DNA of 64,000 nucleotides from Paratinospora sagittata. Its lineage: Eukaryota; Streptophyta; Magnoliopsida; Ranunculales; Menispermaceae. Numbering within the stretch: position 1 is the stretch's first letter; each line of letters starts with the position of its first letter. The stretch is taken from NCBI GenBank assembly GCA_035771175.1, contig CM069607.1:10288501-10352500 (forward strand), given 5' to 3'. The position numbers and the translations under genes were made by a program. Positions 1-10,384 of the stretch are shown here, in pieces. Below the pieces are notes generated by a model that did no database searches, was not told where the DNA came from, and saw only the letters and a list, made by a program, of their open reading frames with translations.

Positions 1-180
1 TATTTAATACTATCTAATTTAGTTTATACCATAATATATATATATATATATATACATATCATAGGGTTACTATACTATTAATATATACAATCTCAATTTG
101 CGCTACTATTTTGGCAATTATTATTACTATCTACTAATATATTATATTAACAGACCACTCATTGCAAAATAATAGTGAAA
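1..180. other. AT-rich flank without a recognisable gene
   Basis: Very AT-rich DNA with a short (TA)n run near 36-54. No reading frame of note and no similarity to the other repeats in the window. Recognisable retrotransposon sequence starts at about 183. Confidence 0.6.
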
Positions 181-182
181 AA

Positions 183-1838
183 AATTACATCCTGAACCCA
201 CAGACATCACAATCCATGTCACATCACCATTAAGATCTGGTACTGACGTGAATTTGCAGTGTTCCCGATGTGACCTTCGAATGTCAAAACTGATAGTATA
301 TGCAGATCTCTTTGTGATGGACATTGAAGACTTCGATATCATCCTCGGCATGGACTAGCTCGGACCACTGAATGCAAAGATCGATTGTTTGAAGAAGCAA
401 GTTCAGTTATCCTTACCTACTGGAGAGTTTGTCAAGATTCAGGGAACGAGGAAATGGATACACAACTCGGTTGTTGCACTTCTCAAGGCACAACTTCAAG
501 CTCTATCCCTTGGTGATGACAATGAATCACCAGTACTGTACCCTCTCGAAGTACATGATGTCCCGATAATATTTGAATTCCCAACGGTTTTTCTAAATGA
601 CCTTCCTAGTCTACCTCCGGTTAGGGAATTCGATTTTGAGATCAAACTCATACCTAGGATCGAGCCTATCTCAATTCCACCATACAGAATGTCCAATCTC
701 GAGCTAGTCAAGTTGGACAAACAACTAAAGGAATTGAAAAGTAATGGCTTCATCAGGAAAAGTTCATCACACTAGGGCGTTCCAGTTCTATTTGTTCGCA
801 AGAAGGATGGTTCGTTACGACTTTGCATCGACTATCGCAAGTTGAATAACGCCACCATCAAGAACAAATACCCATTACCCTGGATCGATGACTTGTTCGA
901 CCAACTTAGAGATCTCAAATATTTCTCTAAGATTGATTTACGATCCAGTTATCATCAACTCTGGATCAGAGAGTCGGACATTACCAAGACGACATTCAGA
1001 ACTCGGTACAGTCATTACGAGTTCTTAGTCATGACGTTCGGTCTAACAAATGCACCTGCAGCGTTCGTGGATTTGATGAACCGCATCTTTAGGTTATACT
1101 TAGACCGATTTATGGTGGTCTTTGTGGATAATATCTTGATATATTCCTCAACCGACGAAGACCATAAGATACATCTGAGGATTGTCCTCTAGACCTTGAG
1201 AAGCCACCAATTGTATGCAAAGTTGAGTAAGTGCGAATTTTGGGCAAAGCGAGTTCAATTCCTAGGTCATGTGGTTTCAGGCAATGGCATTGAGGTGGAT
1301 CCTTCAAAGGTTGAAACAGTTTTAAACTGGAAACAACCTACCACTGTTACTCAAATTTGGAGTTTCCTAGGTTTGGCTGGCTACTACAGACGCTTCATCA
1401 ATGATTTCTCAAAGATTGTTGAACCTATGACCAAGCTCACTTGGAAAGACGTACGATTCATCTGGAATCCTGCCTGTGAATCGTTATTTCAGAAATTGAA
1501 GAAGCGCCTCACGACGCCTTTCTCCAAGGCTTAGTTGCAGTATTAATGCAAGAAGGCCAAGTTGTTGCATATGTTTTGAGGCAACTGAAGATTTATGAGG
1601 GTAATTACCCAACGCATGACTTGGAACTTGCAGATGTCGTATTCGCACTGAAGCTATGGCGTCATTACCTATACGGTGAACGGTTTGAGGTCTTCTCGGA
1701 TCACAAGAGTCTTAAGTACATCTATACTCAGATAGACCTAAACCTCCGCCAAATATGATGGTTGGAATTCTTGAAAAATTATGACTTTCAACTCCAGTAC
1801 CATCCCGGTAAGGCCAATGTTGTCGCAGATGCCCTGAA
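183..1838 (+). pseudogene. E1: Ty3/gypsy pol relict (protease end, RT, RNase H)
   Basis: Decayed pol of a Tekay/Del-like Ty3 chromovirus. In order it holds the C-terminal part of the aspartic protease (the DSG active site is missing), the linker, reverse transcriptase, and RNase H up to the motif before ADALSRK. The RT catalytic motif reads FVDN where related copies read FVDD, so a catalytic aspartate is lost. Frame 2 runs from about 356 to 1534 with in-frame stops at 356-358, 773-775 and 1190-1192. A deletion of about 60 bp near 1510 moves the rest to frame 1, which stops at 1756-1758. Alignment with the better copies at 42276 and 46005 shows that the stops replace TGG, TGG, CAG and CGA. Integrase and 3' parts are absent: the sequence switches at 1838/1839 into an LTR. 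Confidence 0.9.
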
Positions 1839-2640
1839 CGTTCGGGCACCCTTTTGGCTATAAACCCCCCCCCCCCCCCCCCCCGTGGTTATTTTCACAC
1901 CAAACCACTCTCTTCTCTCTCTTACTCTCTTTGTGATTTCTCTATTCTCTTTTTGAGACTCTCTTCGTGGTGCAACACAACTCTGCTCGAGAGGAGGCGC
2001 CAGTTCCAGAAGGAGTTTTTATCTGAAGGTGGGGAACGAAACATAGGTTTGCATATCTTATAACTTTTATTAAAGTTTACATTCATTTATCATTATGTCT
2101 ATTATTCATTTACACTGCATTATTGCGTATAATGCTCATACCTATCATACTTAAGGTTTGTTTATCCTGGTTGATCTCACTGAGCTGTTGAGCTCACCCC
2201 GTTGCTAATCTTTCCAGGGAATTAAGATGAGTTTGAATGGACTTATTCAGGGGGTTCTGGCCAAACCCGGTCTATGTAGGGACTTTTCTGTATGTACTCT
2301 CCCTAGGTCCCATTAGACCGATTTGATGGTGATGGTGATGGTTCCAGACTTTTAGATGCCTTTTTTGACTACTCTTTTGTTATTTTGTCACTTCTGCAGG
2401 GGTTCGCCCTTGTTAACTTTTTGTTAACTTTTTGACGAACTTTATATATTTAATATAATAATTAACAAACTTTATATGTTCAATATAATAGTATTTTCCC
2501 TAATATGTTGTATTGTAGTATTGTTACTGTGGGCCACTATGCTTCTATATGTGCGACTCTGATCGAGTGGAGTGAGCACTCATTATTTTCCCCCGTAATC
2601 TATTGCACCTCACTCCGGGTTGATGGGGCGGGGTTTGACA
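1839..2640 (+). repeat. E2 5' LTR, truncated at its 5' end and internally deleted
   Basis: It matches the LTRs at 29889-31278 and 36215-37670 over the promoter region, with a TATA-like CTATAAAC near 1857, a C-rich run, and the leader segment with GAAG/GTGGGGAACG at 2025-2038. It lacks the first ~60 bp (TGTAATACC) and about 650 bp of the middle. A splice-acceptor-like CTAATCTTTCCAG ends at 2217. The 3' end is TTTGACA at 2640, followed seven bases on by the primer binding site. The 3' third has diverged from the other copies. Confidence 0.85.
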
Positions 2641-2647
2641 GATTTAT

Positions 2648-2659
2648 TGGTATCAGAGC
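2648..2659 (+). other. Primer binding site, tRNA-iMet type (E2)
   Basis: TGGTATCAGAGC lies seven bases after the LTR end. This is the standard plant LTR-retrotransposon site complementary to the 3' end of initiator methionine tRNA. It proves that the LTR at 1839-2640 is a 5' LTR, not the 3' LTR of E1. Confidence 0.93.
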
Positions 2660-2916
2660 ATGGTCTTGAATACTGCCCACTAGTATTGTTCAAATACGAC
2701 AATATTTAAATAAATAAAAAATTCGAACCAGGTGGGACCGGACCGGATACCAGCTAGGTGGGGTCCCCTTTGTTGATTTTTAAAGCAAACCCTTCCATAG
2801 TTTTTCTATAAATAGAAATGAAGAATAGAGTTTTCTTCCCTCACCTTCCTTTCCTCTCTTGTCTTCTTTCATTTTTAGCTATGTGTCTCTAAGTTCTATC
2901 TTCAAACAACAATTAA

Positions 2917-4304
2917 ATGGAGCAAAGATCAAGGAAGAACGTTGAAGGGAAAAGTTCTCAGCCTCCTTGTTCCAGATCCTTCCCTTCAATTCCAATCCAT
3001 ACGGGAAGACTGGTAGTTCTACTTGATGCATACTACCCTATGCTCCATGACAAACTTACAGCCTTAGGTTGGGCACCAATCATTGATATTGAAAGGTGCA
3101 TTTTTCGGTCTTCTGTTATCTCATTTTACCAAAATTTGACCTTCACAAATCAAGATACTTTCACCATCACTACAAAAGTGAATGGTGTTGATATCACCCT
3201 CACACCTGCAATATTATCTAAAATGTTAGAAATTCCTGAAAAGGGACCACTTTGTAATATTTACACGACCAGAGGCAGGTTAAGTGCTATCCCAAACTCT
3301 CGACACATGTTTAGGTGTCTTACTTCTCAGACTGAGTACCTGGTTACTAGGATCAAGACAAGTGACATTAAAGAGCCGTATAATCCTCTCATGCAAGTGA
3401 TCATGTCAAACATTTTACCCCAACCTGGAAAAAGATCTACTACCACACACCCTCAATGCTTTTTGGCATACTGTTTGATAAAGGAAATTCATGTAAAACT
3501 TCCTTATATCATTTTGCATCACATGGCATACTGTACTCGGGAACAAAAGTGTCTTCCATATGGAGCACTATTAAACAAAGTGTTCCGTCGTTTCGGAGTT
3601 TTTCCTAGCCCCACCGAGATAACATCTCCCTTGTACGGTGACATCACCGTTAAGTATGGTAAACTCTAGTGGACCCAAGGAAAGTCATGCAGTTAAAAGG
3701 CGAGGAAATAGGCCATCAGAGTGGGAGGATTTTCTTGACATAGGGGAATACACTTCTCCAGAAGACCTTGAGGATTTTAACCTTGATTTTTTTGATATTC
3801 CGAAAAATGAGACGGACCTTCCTAGGGAAGAATACGTTTCTCCATCCACAACACAAGAAACCACTACTGGTACAACAACTTGTGGATCAAATGCGAGAAA
3901 TGATATTGGCAACCGATGAGTGAATAAGGAAAGATATGAGAGATTAGTTTGAAGGACAAAATCCTAGCCTCAGAGAACATCAAGTGGCTATTGACTCACT
4001 GTTGAAGTGGCGTGAAGAATGCTACGCCACACTACCACGTATCGCTCCTTCGGTTTTAGGTGAGAGAGACTTTGGACAATCGTCCCAACAGGCACAAGAT
4101 TCGTCGGTGAATCTTAACCTCAACATTGGGACCTCTCCGTTTCCTAACTCAGCATTTGCTGGGCAAGTTCTGGAAACTCCTTTATACTTTCCTAGCATGG
4201 AACAATCAGTATCTCAATTCTCAACTGAAAATTTTAATTTTGATCTTGCACCTCCTCAATTGTTTTCTCATAGCAAGTATGTGTTTAAATTTTTAGTAGT
4301 CTAA
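2917..4304 (+). pseudogene. E2 ORF1: accessory protein upstream of gag (Transposase_32-like)
   Basis: A 250-residue open frame (2917-3669) begins after a short 5' UTR with an acceptor-like TTTCATTTTTAG ending at 2878. Residues about 40-230 match ORF1 of E4: LHDKLTALGW, SFYQNL, a VNGVDITLTP-type strand, LPYIILHHM and LPYGALLNKVF line up in order. I relate this to the plant domain known as putative plant transposon protein (PF20167, Transposase_32); that is from memory of the family, not a search. The frame then shifts to 3638-3919 (acidic, Asp/Glu/Thr-rich, with a KRRGNRPSEW stretch) and again to 3984-4304, so one protein of about 450 residues has taken two frameshifts. Its role is unknown. 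Position between PBS and gag is unusual for Ty3 elements. Confidence 0.72.
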
Positions 4305-5238
4305 CGTAGTTTCGTAATAGGTTGAAATAGTTTGAAGTTAGTATCTATATCTTGGTAGTAGTTGGATAGTTTGTAAACTTTTGTTAAAAAAAAAAAAAAA
4401 AAAAAACTTCATGCCGAATTTTCGGCTCATTATAATCGTTATGTGATGTTGTGTGCTAGACTATCTGTGGTAGGCCCACTCGTCTAGTGAGTTTCTTCAC
4501 TATTAATGAGTTTGACATGGTATGGGACACAACAAACTCACACAAATACTGATGAAAACGCGAGACGAGGTAACCTATGGATCTGTTGTGTAGTAGTTCA
4601 TGGCGGAAGTCTGACTTACCATTAGTATCGTCACGTTCACATGGTATGGGACGTGAGAACTTGATGGATAGTAGTGGTAGACGGTTTTCCACTAGAATCT
4701 GCAAAAGACCTCACACAGATCCCCTTGACTGAACCACGTCCCTTATCACCAAATTCATGCGGAATGGGACGTATGAATTTGGATGATAATAGGAATCGTC
4801 AGGTCTTGGTGATAGGTGGGCATAGTATAACAAGTGCAAGGGAATTACGACATATAGCTATAGGTGACAACACGAGGAAAAGGTTGCGGAAATATCTGTG
4901 GCATGTGCTGGTATTCAACAATGTACCTATTCTCACAAATACACAAGAAATTATTTTTAAACGCAGTTTAAAAACGCAAATACTACTATACTAGGTTTTA
5001 AACACATTACAAAGCACACTTTTGGTTTTGCTTTCAGGCCAACCTAAAAAGTACAACGCCACGGTGCTCTAAGGCTCCTCATTTTCCCCTATTACCTAGC
5101 CTAGAAAAGTAGGAGGTTAAAACCTATGATATGTCACTCAAGAACTTTGCATGTGCACTGCATCACGAATCAATCCTCCTGACGTTTTCAGAATTTATGA
5201 TGCACATTTTGTGCTAATAGCAAGTAATCCTGCAGATA
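4305..5238 (+). other. E2 ORF1-gag spacer
   Basis: Non-coding spacer of the element. It holds an A-run at 4386-4406 (possibly a poly(A) remnant), the stem-loop array at 4456-4782, and an acceptor-like CCTGCAG ending at 5235, three bases before the gag ATG. Short open frames here are not conserved in the equivalent spacers at 40157-40936 and 44079-44569. Confidence 0.65.
4456..4782 (+). repeat. Stem-loop array, four units (E2)
   Basis: Unit 0: CTAGAC/GTCTAG arms (4456-4461, 4482-4487) around GGTAGGCCCAC. Unit 1: perfect 8-bp arms TGAGTTTG/CAAACTCA (4507-4514, 4533-4540) around GGTATGGGAC. Unit 2: GTTCAC/GTG-AG-AAC (4635-4660, two-base bulge) around GGTATGGGAC. Unit 3: perfect 10-bp arms CCAAATTCAT/ATGAATTTGG (4749-4758, 4773-4782) around GGAATGGGAC. 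The loop motifs start at 4469, 4519, 4643 and 4761. The arms differ between units while the loop is kept, which argues for selection on structure rather than simple tandem duplication. Function unknown; a packaging, dimerisation or Gag/ORF1-binding signal is plausible by position. Confidence 0.75.
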
Positions 5239-5979
5239 ATGCCGGTACAGACAAGAAGACAGCACGACCCTAGCTCCTCTCGGCAAGCGTCTGTATTCAT
5301 ACAGCCGCAAGAGAACGTTGGATCTAAACCTACTCCCCCTACACCAGAACAAGCAATGGAAGACAACGGGAATGCCTCGACAGCCGAACAAACTGCTGCA
5401 GCTCCTTCCAATGGTGTAGCCGTACCATTTGGCATGAAGAAATTCTTCCAAAGCTTTACTGAGTACATGAAGGCGTCAATGAGAGGTTCAGTCCAGAGCG
5501 TTGCTGATCAGCAAATTGCGGTCCCCCAGTCGCAAGTAGCACCAGCTAAGCAGAAGATGAACCAGATGACCAATCAAATTACAAATTACCAACGACTACA
5601 ACCCATCACTTTTGATGGGAAGACTGACTTCGATGAAGCCTACAAGTGGCTCGAAGTAACACATAAGGTACTTGAGGCAATGAGAGCGTCCGACAAAAGA
5701 AAGATTCCTCTTGCCGTATACCAGTTGGTGGGAAACGCCAAGTCCTGGTGGAAAACAGTTAAGGAAGACCCTCGAATAAACTCCAGTACCATGACATGGC
5801 AACAATTTGAAACTGAATTCATCAGTGAGTATTTTCCCAATTCTGTCAAGAGGAAGAAGAGGCTGGAATTCGCAAGACTCTACCAAGGAAATATGACTAC
5901 AACCAAAGGCTACTCCTGTTATAATTCGGGTATCCACTCCAATAGGAGCGGGTACAAAAATAAATCAAATATGTTATAA
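5239..5979 (+). pseudogene. E2 gag (capsid), truncated by internal deletion
   Basis: Retrotransposon gag polyprotein. It begins MPVQTRRQ, has a Pro/Gln/Ala-rich N-terminus (residues about 10-60), then the capsid domain (about 110-215) with the family pattern LQPITFDG, EAYKWLE, YQLVGNAKSWW and WQQFETEFISEYFP. Soon after KRLEFARLYQGNMT the sequence jumps to a remnant of the zinc knuckle (ICYNC near 5970), so most of the RNA-binding region and the protease N-terminus were deleted. The start is the first ATG after an acceptor-like TGCAG at 5231-5235. It is homologous to gag of E4 and E5 but clearly diverged from them, so E2 belongs to a different subfamily. Confidence 0.85.
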
Positions 5980-8900
5980 TTGTGAACTTACAATATTGGA
6001 TCATCAGTTGGTAGCGAACCTCTTAGTAATGGATTTTTCTGGTTTTGATATCATCTTGGGTATGGACTGGTTAACACCTTTACATGCTCAAATAGATTGC
6101 CAGAAGAAGCAAGTTCGACTGACATTGCCTAATGGTGATAACCTAAAAATCCAAGGGGTCCGTGGACACGTTCATCATTCTACCGTGTCCCTGATAAGAT
6201 CTCAGATGCAAGTTCTTTCAATACTTAATCAGGATGATGACGAAAGTATAGTGTCCTGTCATCCTCCCAACTTAAAAGATATTCAGTTGTTCGTGAATAT
6301 CCAACGGTATTCTTAGATGAGCTTCTAGGACTCCCTTCTCCTCGGGAATTTGACTTCGAAATTAAGTTGATTCCTGATACGGAACCTGTCTTCATTCCAC
6401 CTTACTGTATGCCTAATGTCGAATTAGTCGAACTGGATAAGCAGTTAAAGGAATTAGAGAAGCTGGGATTTATAAGAAAGAGCACATCACCATGGGTGTT
6501 CCAGTTCTTTTTGTCAAGAAAAAGAACGGTTCACTTTGACTCTGCATCGACTATAGAAAGCTGAACAAAGTTACTATTAAAAACAGATACCCATTACCTC
6601 GAATAGAAGATCTGTTGGATCAATTAAGGGGAGCGAGATTCTTTTCAAAAATTGACCTTCGCTCGGGGTATCACCAACTCAGGGTGAAAGAAGAAGACAT
6701 CCCAAAAACAACTTTTCGAACCAGATATGGTCATTACGAATTCATGGTAATGCCATTTGGCCTATCAAATGCACCTGCGACATTCATGGATCTAATGAAC
6801 CGCATTTTCAGACCATACCTGGATCGCTTTGCCATTGTATTTGTCGACGACATACTGATATACTCTCCCACAGAGGAACTCCATGATAAACACTTGCGAA
6901 CTGTACTTAGTACCCTTCAGCAGCATGAGTTGTATGCCAAGTTCAGCAAGTGTGAATTCTGGATGACTAAAGTTAAGTTTCTCGGTCACGTAGTATCTCA
7001 TGATGGCATCGAAGTAGATCCAACCAAGGTAGAAGTCGTACTTAGTTGGAAACAACCGACTAATGTTACAAAAATTAGGAGGTTCCTCAGATTAGCCGGA
7101 TATTACAGACAATTTATCAAGGATTTTTCCAAACTTGCTGAACCAATCACTCGTCTGACCCGGAAGTACGCGTGTTTTATGTGGAGTGAAGCCTGTGAAT
7201 CAGACTTTCAAGAACTCAAGAAAAGGCGGACTTCAGCACCTATTCTAACCACTCCAAAGGATGGGATTGGCTTCACACTGTACACAGATGCATCGCTTCA
7301 AAGACTTGGAGCAGTGCTAATGCAAGAAGATCGTGTAGTGGCCTATGCCTCTCGGCAGTTGAAAACTCATGAGGTAAATTATCCGACTCATGATTTAGAA
7401 CTCACGACAGTAGTGTTCGCCTTAAAAATTTGGCGACATTACTTGTACGGGGAACGATTCGAAGTCTTCTCCGACCATAAAAGCCTTCAGTATATTTATA
7501 CTCAGAAAGACTTAAATCTTCGACAAAGGCGATGGCTCGAGTTTATCAAGGGCTATGACTTTGAACTTAAATATCATCCAGGCAAAGCCAATGTAGTTGC
7601 TGACGCCCTTAGCAGAAAGTCATATGTCTCTGCCTGTACGATGAATTTCGAAGTGGGCAAACTGTCATACGAGTTGGAAAAGTATAACTTGCAGTTCCAG
7701 AATGACGGAAATGCAGTGAGACTGGCCCAATTCACTACCTATTCCTACCTCATTAAAACAATAGCCACTGCACAAGCCAAGGATGATGAGCTTGTAAAAA
7801 TGACAAAGCTCATTTAACAGAACCAAGCTCCACAATAATGGTCTCTCACTTCTGATGGTGTAGTATTATATAAAGGGAGATTGTGTGTAGCTCAGGATCC
7901 AGAACTTAGGCAGGATCTAATGAATGAATGCCACAAATCTAGGTTTGTTATACATCCAGGGGGAGACAAAATGTATAAGGACATGAAAAGACAATTTTGG
8001 TTTAACGAAATGAAAAAGGCCATAGCAGAATTCGTGGCCAAGTGCCTTACTTGTCAACAAGTAAAAGCCGATCGCAGACTTCCCTCTGGCCTGTTACAAC
8101 CACTTCCTATAAGGGAATGGAAATGGGATAATATTGCCATGGATTTTATATCGGCATTACCTAAAGATGTTAAGGGTCAGGACATTGTTTGGGTAATTGT
8201 TGATCGGTTAACCAAAGCTGCACATTTTATACCAGTGAGACTGACCGATACTCCAACCAAGTTAGCCGAAATCTATGAACGAGAGATCATCAGATTGCAT
8301 GGGATCCCTTTCACCATCGTCTGTGATCGAGATCCTAGATTCACATCCAAATTCTGGCAAAGCTTTCACGCCAGGTTAGGTACTAAAATTCTTATGAGTA
8401 CTACCTTTCATCCCCAGACAAATGGACAATCTGAGCGGCTTATTCAAATTCTGGAAGACATGCTACGTTGTTGTGCCCTAGATTTTAATGATGGATGGAC
8501 AAAGTATCTACATTTAGTAGAATTTGCATATAATAATAGTTATCAGACAAGCATTAAGATGTCCCCGTATGAAGCACTGTATGGGCGACCATGTAGATCA
8601 CCTCTGTGTTGGGTAGATATGTTTGATCAACTACAGCTTGGTCCTGATCTCATCAGAGAAACCATGGAGAAAATAAAGCTCGTTCAAGAATGACTCTATA
8701 CCGCCCAAAGCAGACACAAAAGTTATGCAGACAAGCGACGAAAACCTCTAGAATTTCAAGTTGGCGACTCGGTTCTTTTAAAGGTCCAACCATTTAAAAG
8801 TGTGAAAATATTTGGAGTTAAAGGAAAACTGTCTCCAAGGTTTATCGGACCATTTCCAATTATTGAGCGAGTCGGTAAGTATGCATACCGTTTGTCTTTA

Positions 8901-9170
8901 CCACAATCTATAGCCAAGGTACACAATGTTTTTCATGTGTCCATGCTCCGAAAATATCTTCATGATCCTTCACACATCATACCCTCCTTTGAGGTTGAAA
9001 TTGAGGAAGGAAATAAGTATAAGGAGTATCCTGTGCAAATTTTGGACCGAAAGACACATGACTTGAGAAACAAGAGCATTCCTTTAGTAAAAATCCTCTA
9101 GAACCATCACAGAATAGAAGAAGCAACGTGAGAATTGGAACAAGAGATCAAGCAAAAATACCCTCACTTG
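5980..9170 (+). pseudogene. E2 pol: protease remnant, RT, RNase H, integrase, chromodomain
   Basis: The protease C-terminus is at 5996-6316 (ILGMDWL present, DSG site deleted). RT resumes after a frameshift at about 6300 and another near 6495. From 6615 to about 9170 a single frame carries RT with FVDDILIYS, RNase H (LYTDAS, HDLEL, FSDHKSL, ADALSRK), the integrase HHCC finger (HKSRFVIHP, CLTCQQ), the catalytic triad (MDFI, CDRDPRF, NGQSERLIQILEDML) and the GKLSPRFIGPF and KVHNVFHVSMLRKY blocks. It ends in a CHD-type chromodomain (about 9000-9170). In-frame stops: TAA 7815-7817, TGA 8691-8693 (CGA in E5), TAG 9099-9101 (TGG in E5) and a TGA near 9129 (TGG in E5). The enzyme set is complete apart from protease, but cannot be made. 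Confidence 0.92.
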
Positions 9171-9261
9171 TTTGTATAGCACTTGCATGTTTCAATATTA
9201 ATAAAATACTTCCTGTTCTTATTCTATGCTTTTGGGTTTTCTTGTTTTGTTTTTGACACAG

Positions 9262-9996
9262 ATGTCTGACGATTACGGTTACAATTCTGAACCATTTGAA
9301 CACAGCAATAGCTCAAATTAGGATACAAATATGAGTGTTGAAGGAGATGATGACATGTGCTCAAACCCGTCAGCTTGGAGTCCTTCCACTGACTATTCCT
9401 CCCACTCTACATCCCCTCCTAGGTCACAATTTGCGAAAATACCAGGAGTTCAAACCCCAATACCCAATCCAACAAGATATTTTCCAGTACGTTTTGGGAT
9501 ATCTGACCAAGAAGATGAAAACATTACAGGTATGCGTCAATTGGGTATGCGGTTTCGCCAAACCGCTCAAAAATCAGTACGACAACTATTACCCTCTTTT
9601 CAGAACCCCCGCACCACGTCAACATGGAATCCGGTCCTAGTCTTTCCCAAACTTCTGGGGGTGCCAGCACCAGATGAATCCGGGTCATCTAATTGGCAAA
9701 CCCGGCAATCACTAGCTCAGTCATGCAGGCGTATTAGGCCACCGTCTCAACGACTGAGTTTCTTGCCACGACCGCCACGACGCATCCCAACACCACCTTC
9801 TCTTCCTGAATTATCAGATCAGGAAAGAATGGAGTCGGATTCAGTCCATTCTCCTACCCCGGCTCATTCTGGAGATTCTACTGCTCAAAGTGCAGTACGC
9901 GGTCCCCACAACCTGCGCGAACAACGTAATATGAGGTCACCAAGCCGTGTGGACAATAACACAGACATTGGGATCATTGATATATCAGATCATTGA
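9262..9996 (+). pseudogene. E2 ORF3: acidic, disordered accessory protein after pol
   Basis: The ATG at 9262 follows directly on TTTTTGACACAG, a good splice-acceptor shape. The frame encodes a Ser/Pro/Asp-rich, probably disordered protein of about 244 residues ending IDISDH. It has one TAG at about 9319-9321; an in-frame ATG at 9331 gives a 221-residue product. Order of blocks: acidic N-terminus with SAWSPSTDYSSHSTSPPRSQ, a basic middle (MRQLGMRFRQTAQKSVRQLL), then FPKLLG, a Pro/Arg-rich segment, and an acidic Ser-rich end. The E3 and E5 copies have the same position, the same AG-ATG start, an LLPKL block, and a similar DST/GP tail. No enzyme motif or transmembrane segment is seen, so it is not an obvious envelope gene. 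Confidence 0.65.
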
Positions 9997-10011
9997 AATT
10001 CTTTTAAGTCA

Positions 10012-10368
10012 ACTCAACGAAGCCTTTCCCCAACTAGTTTTACATATTAGTAAAGTAGCTTGGACATGCATGCCCACTAATTGTGAAAGTGTTGTTACAA
10101 GGTCTTGACCTAATAGTAGATGTTTGAATCTGGGTATCAATATATTCTATACTTTGGGGTGTTGACACACCTAGTCATATGAGCCCCTTTGGGGAGACCA
10201 GGTCTGTTTTATTGTGTGAAACAATTGTTCTGACTTGTGGAATTAGAGTACAATATTCAAATCTAGGATTTGGAGCAGAGGGCACTTATTCCTATCTTCT
10301 CATCTATGGTGTGCACTTCATTTTTCACTTTGTTTGATTTATGGTTTCCCATTTGGTTTTTATTTCAG
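10012..10368 (+). other. Region between E2 and TAF7, probably part of a 5' UTR intron
   Basis: No gene is visible. The stretch is T-rich and ends in the acceptor-like TTTTTATTTCAG at 10368, just before the short 5' leader of TAF7. This suggests that the TAF7 5' UTR is split, with its first exon and promoter lying upstream of (or destroyed by) the E1/E2 retrotransposon block. Confidence 0.5.
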
Positions 10369-10384
10369 GAATTTCTAATTCATA

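Larger units (their letters stand above)
1839..10011 (+). mobile_element. E2: near-full Tekay-type Ty3/gypsy chromovirus, 3' LTR missing
   Basis: Order: truncated 5' LTR, tRNA-iMet primer binding site, ORF1, stem-loop array, gag, protease remnant, RT, RNase H, integrase, CHD-type chromodomain, ORF3. The sequence stops resembling the element at about 10011, inside what should be the polypurine tract (GAAATTCTTTTAAG compared with the GAAATCCCTTTAAGGGG of E5), and no 3' LTR follows. E2 sits about 360 bp upstream of the first acceptor of TAF7. Clade assignment rests on the integrase tail ending in a chromodomain of the form IPLVK-L---H--EE-T-E, seen in Del/Tekay elements. The copy is dead: frameshifts in ORF1, gag and RT, and at least four in-frame stops in pol. 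Confidence 0.88.

Noticed and set aside
142..351. 69-codon minus-strand ORF
   Set aside because: Shadow of the protease region of E1, which reads on the plus strand; the same antisense shadow appears at 42230-42559 in E4.
773..775. Programmed stop-codon readthrough (TAG) in pol
   Set aside because: The related copies have TGG at this position, and other inactivating changes are nearby.
4456..4994. Small ORFs across the stem-loop array of E2
   Set aside because: Not open in the equivalent spacer of E4 and E5; the structure, not the frame, is kept.
9262..9996. Envelope gene after pol
   Set aside because: No signal peptide, transmembrane segment or cysteine pattern in any of the three copies.
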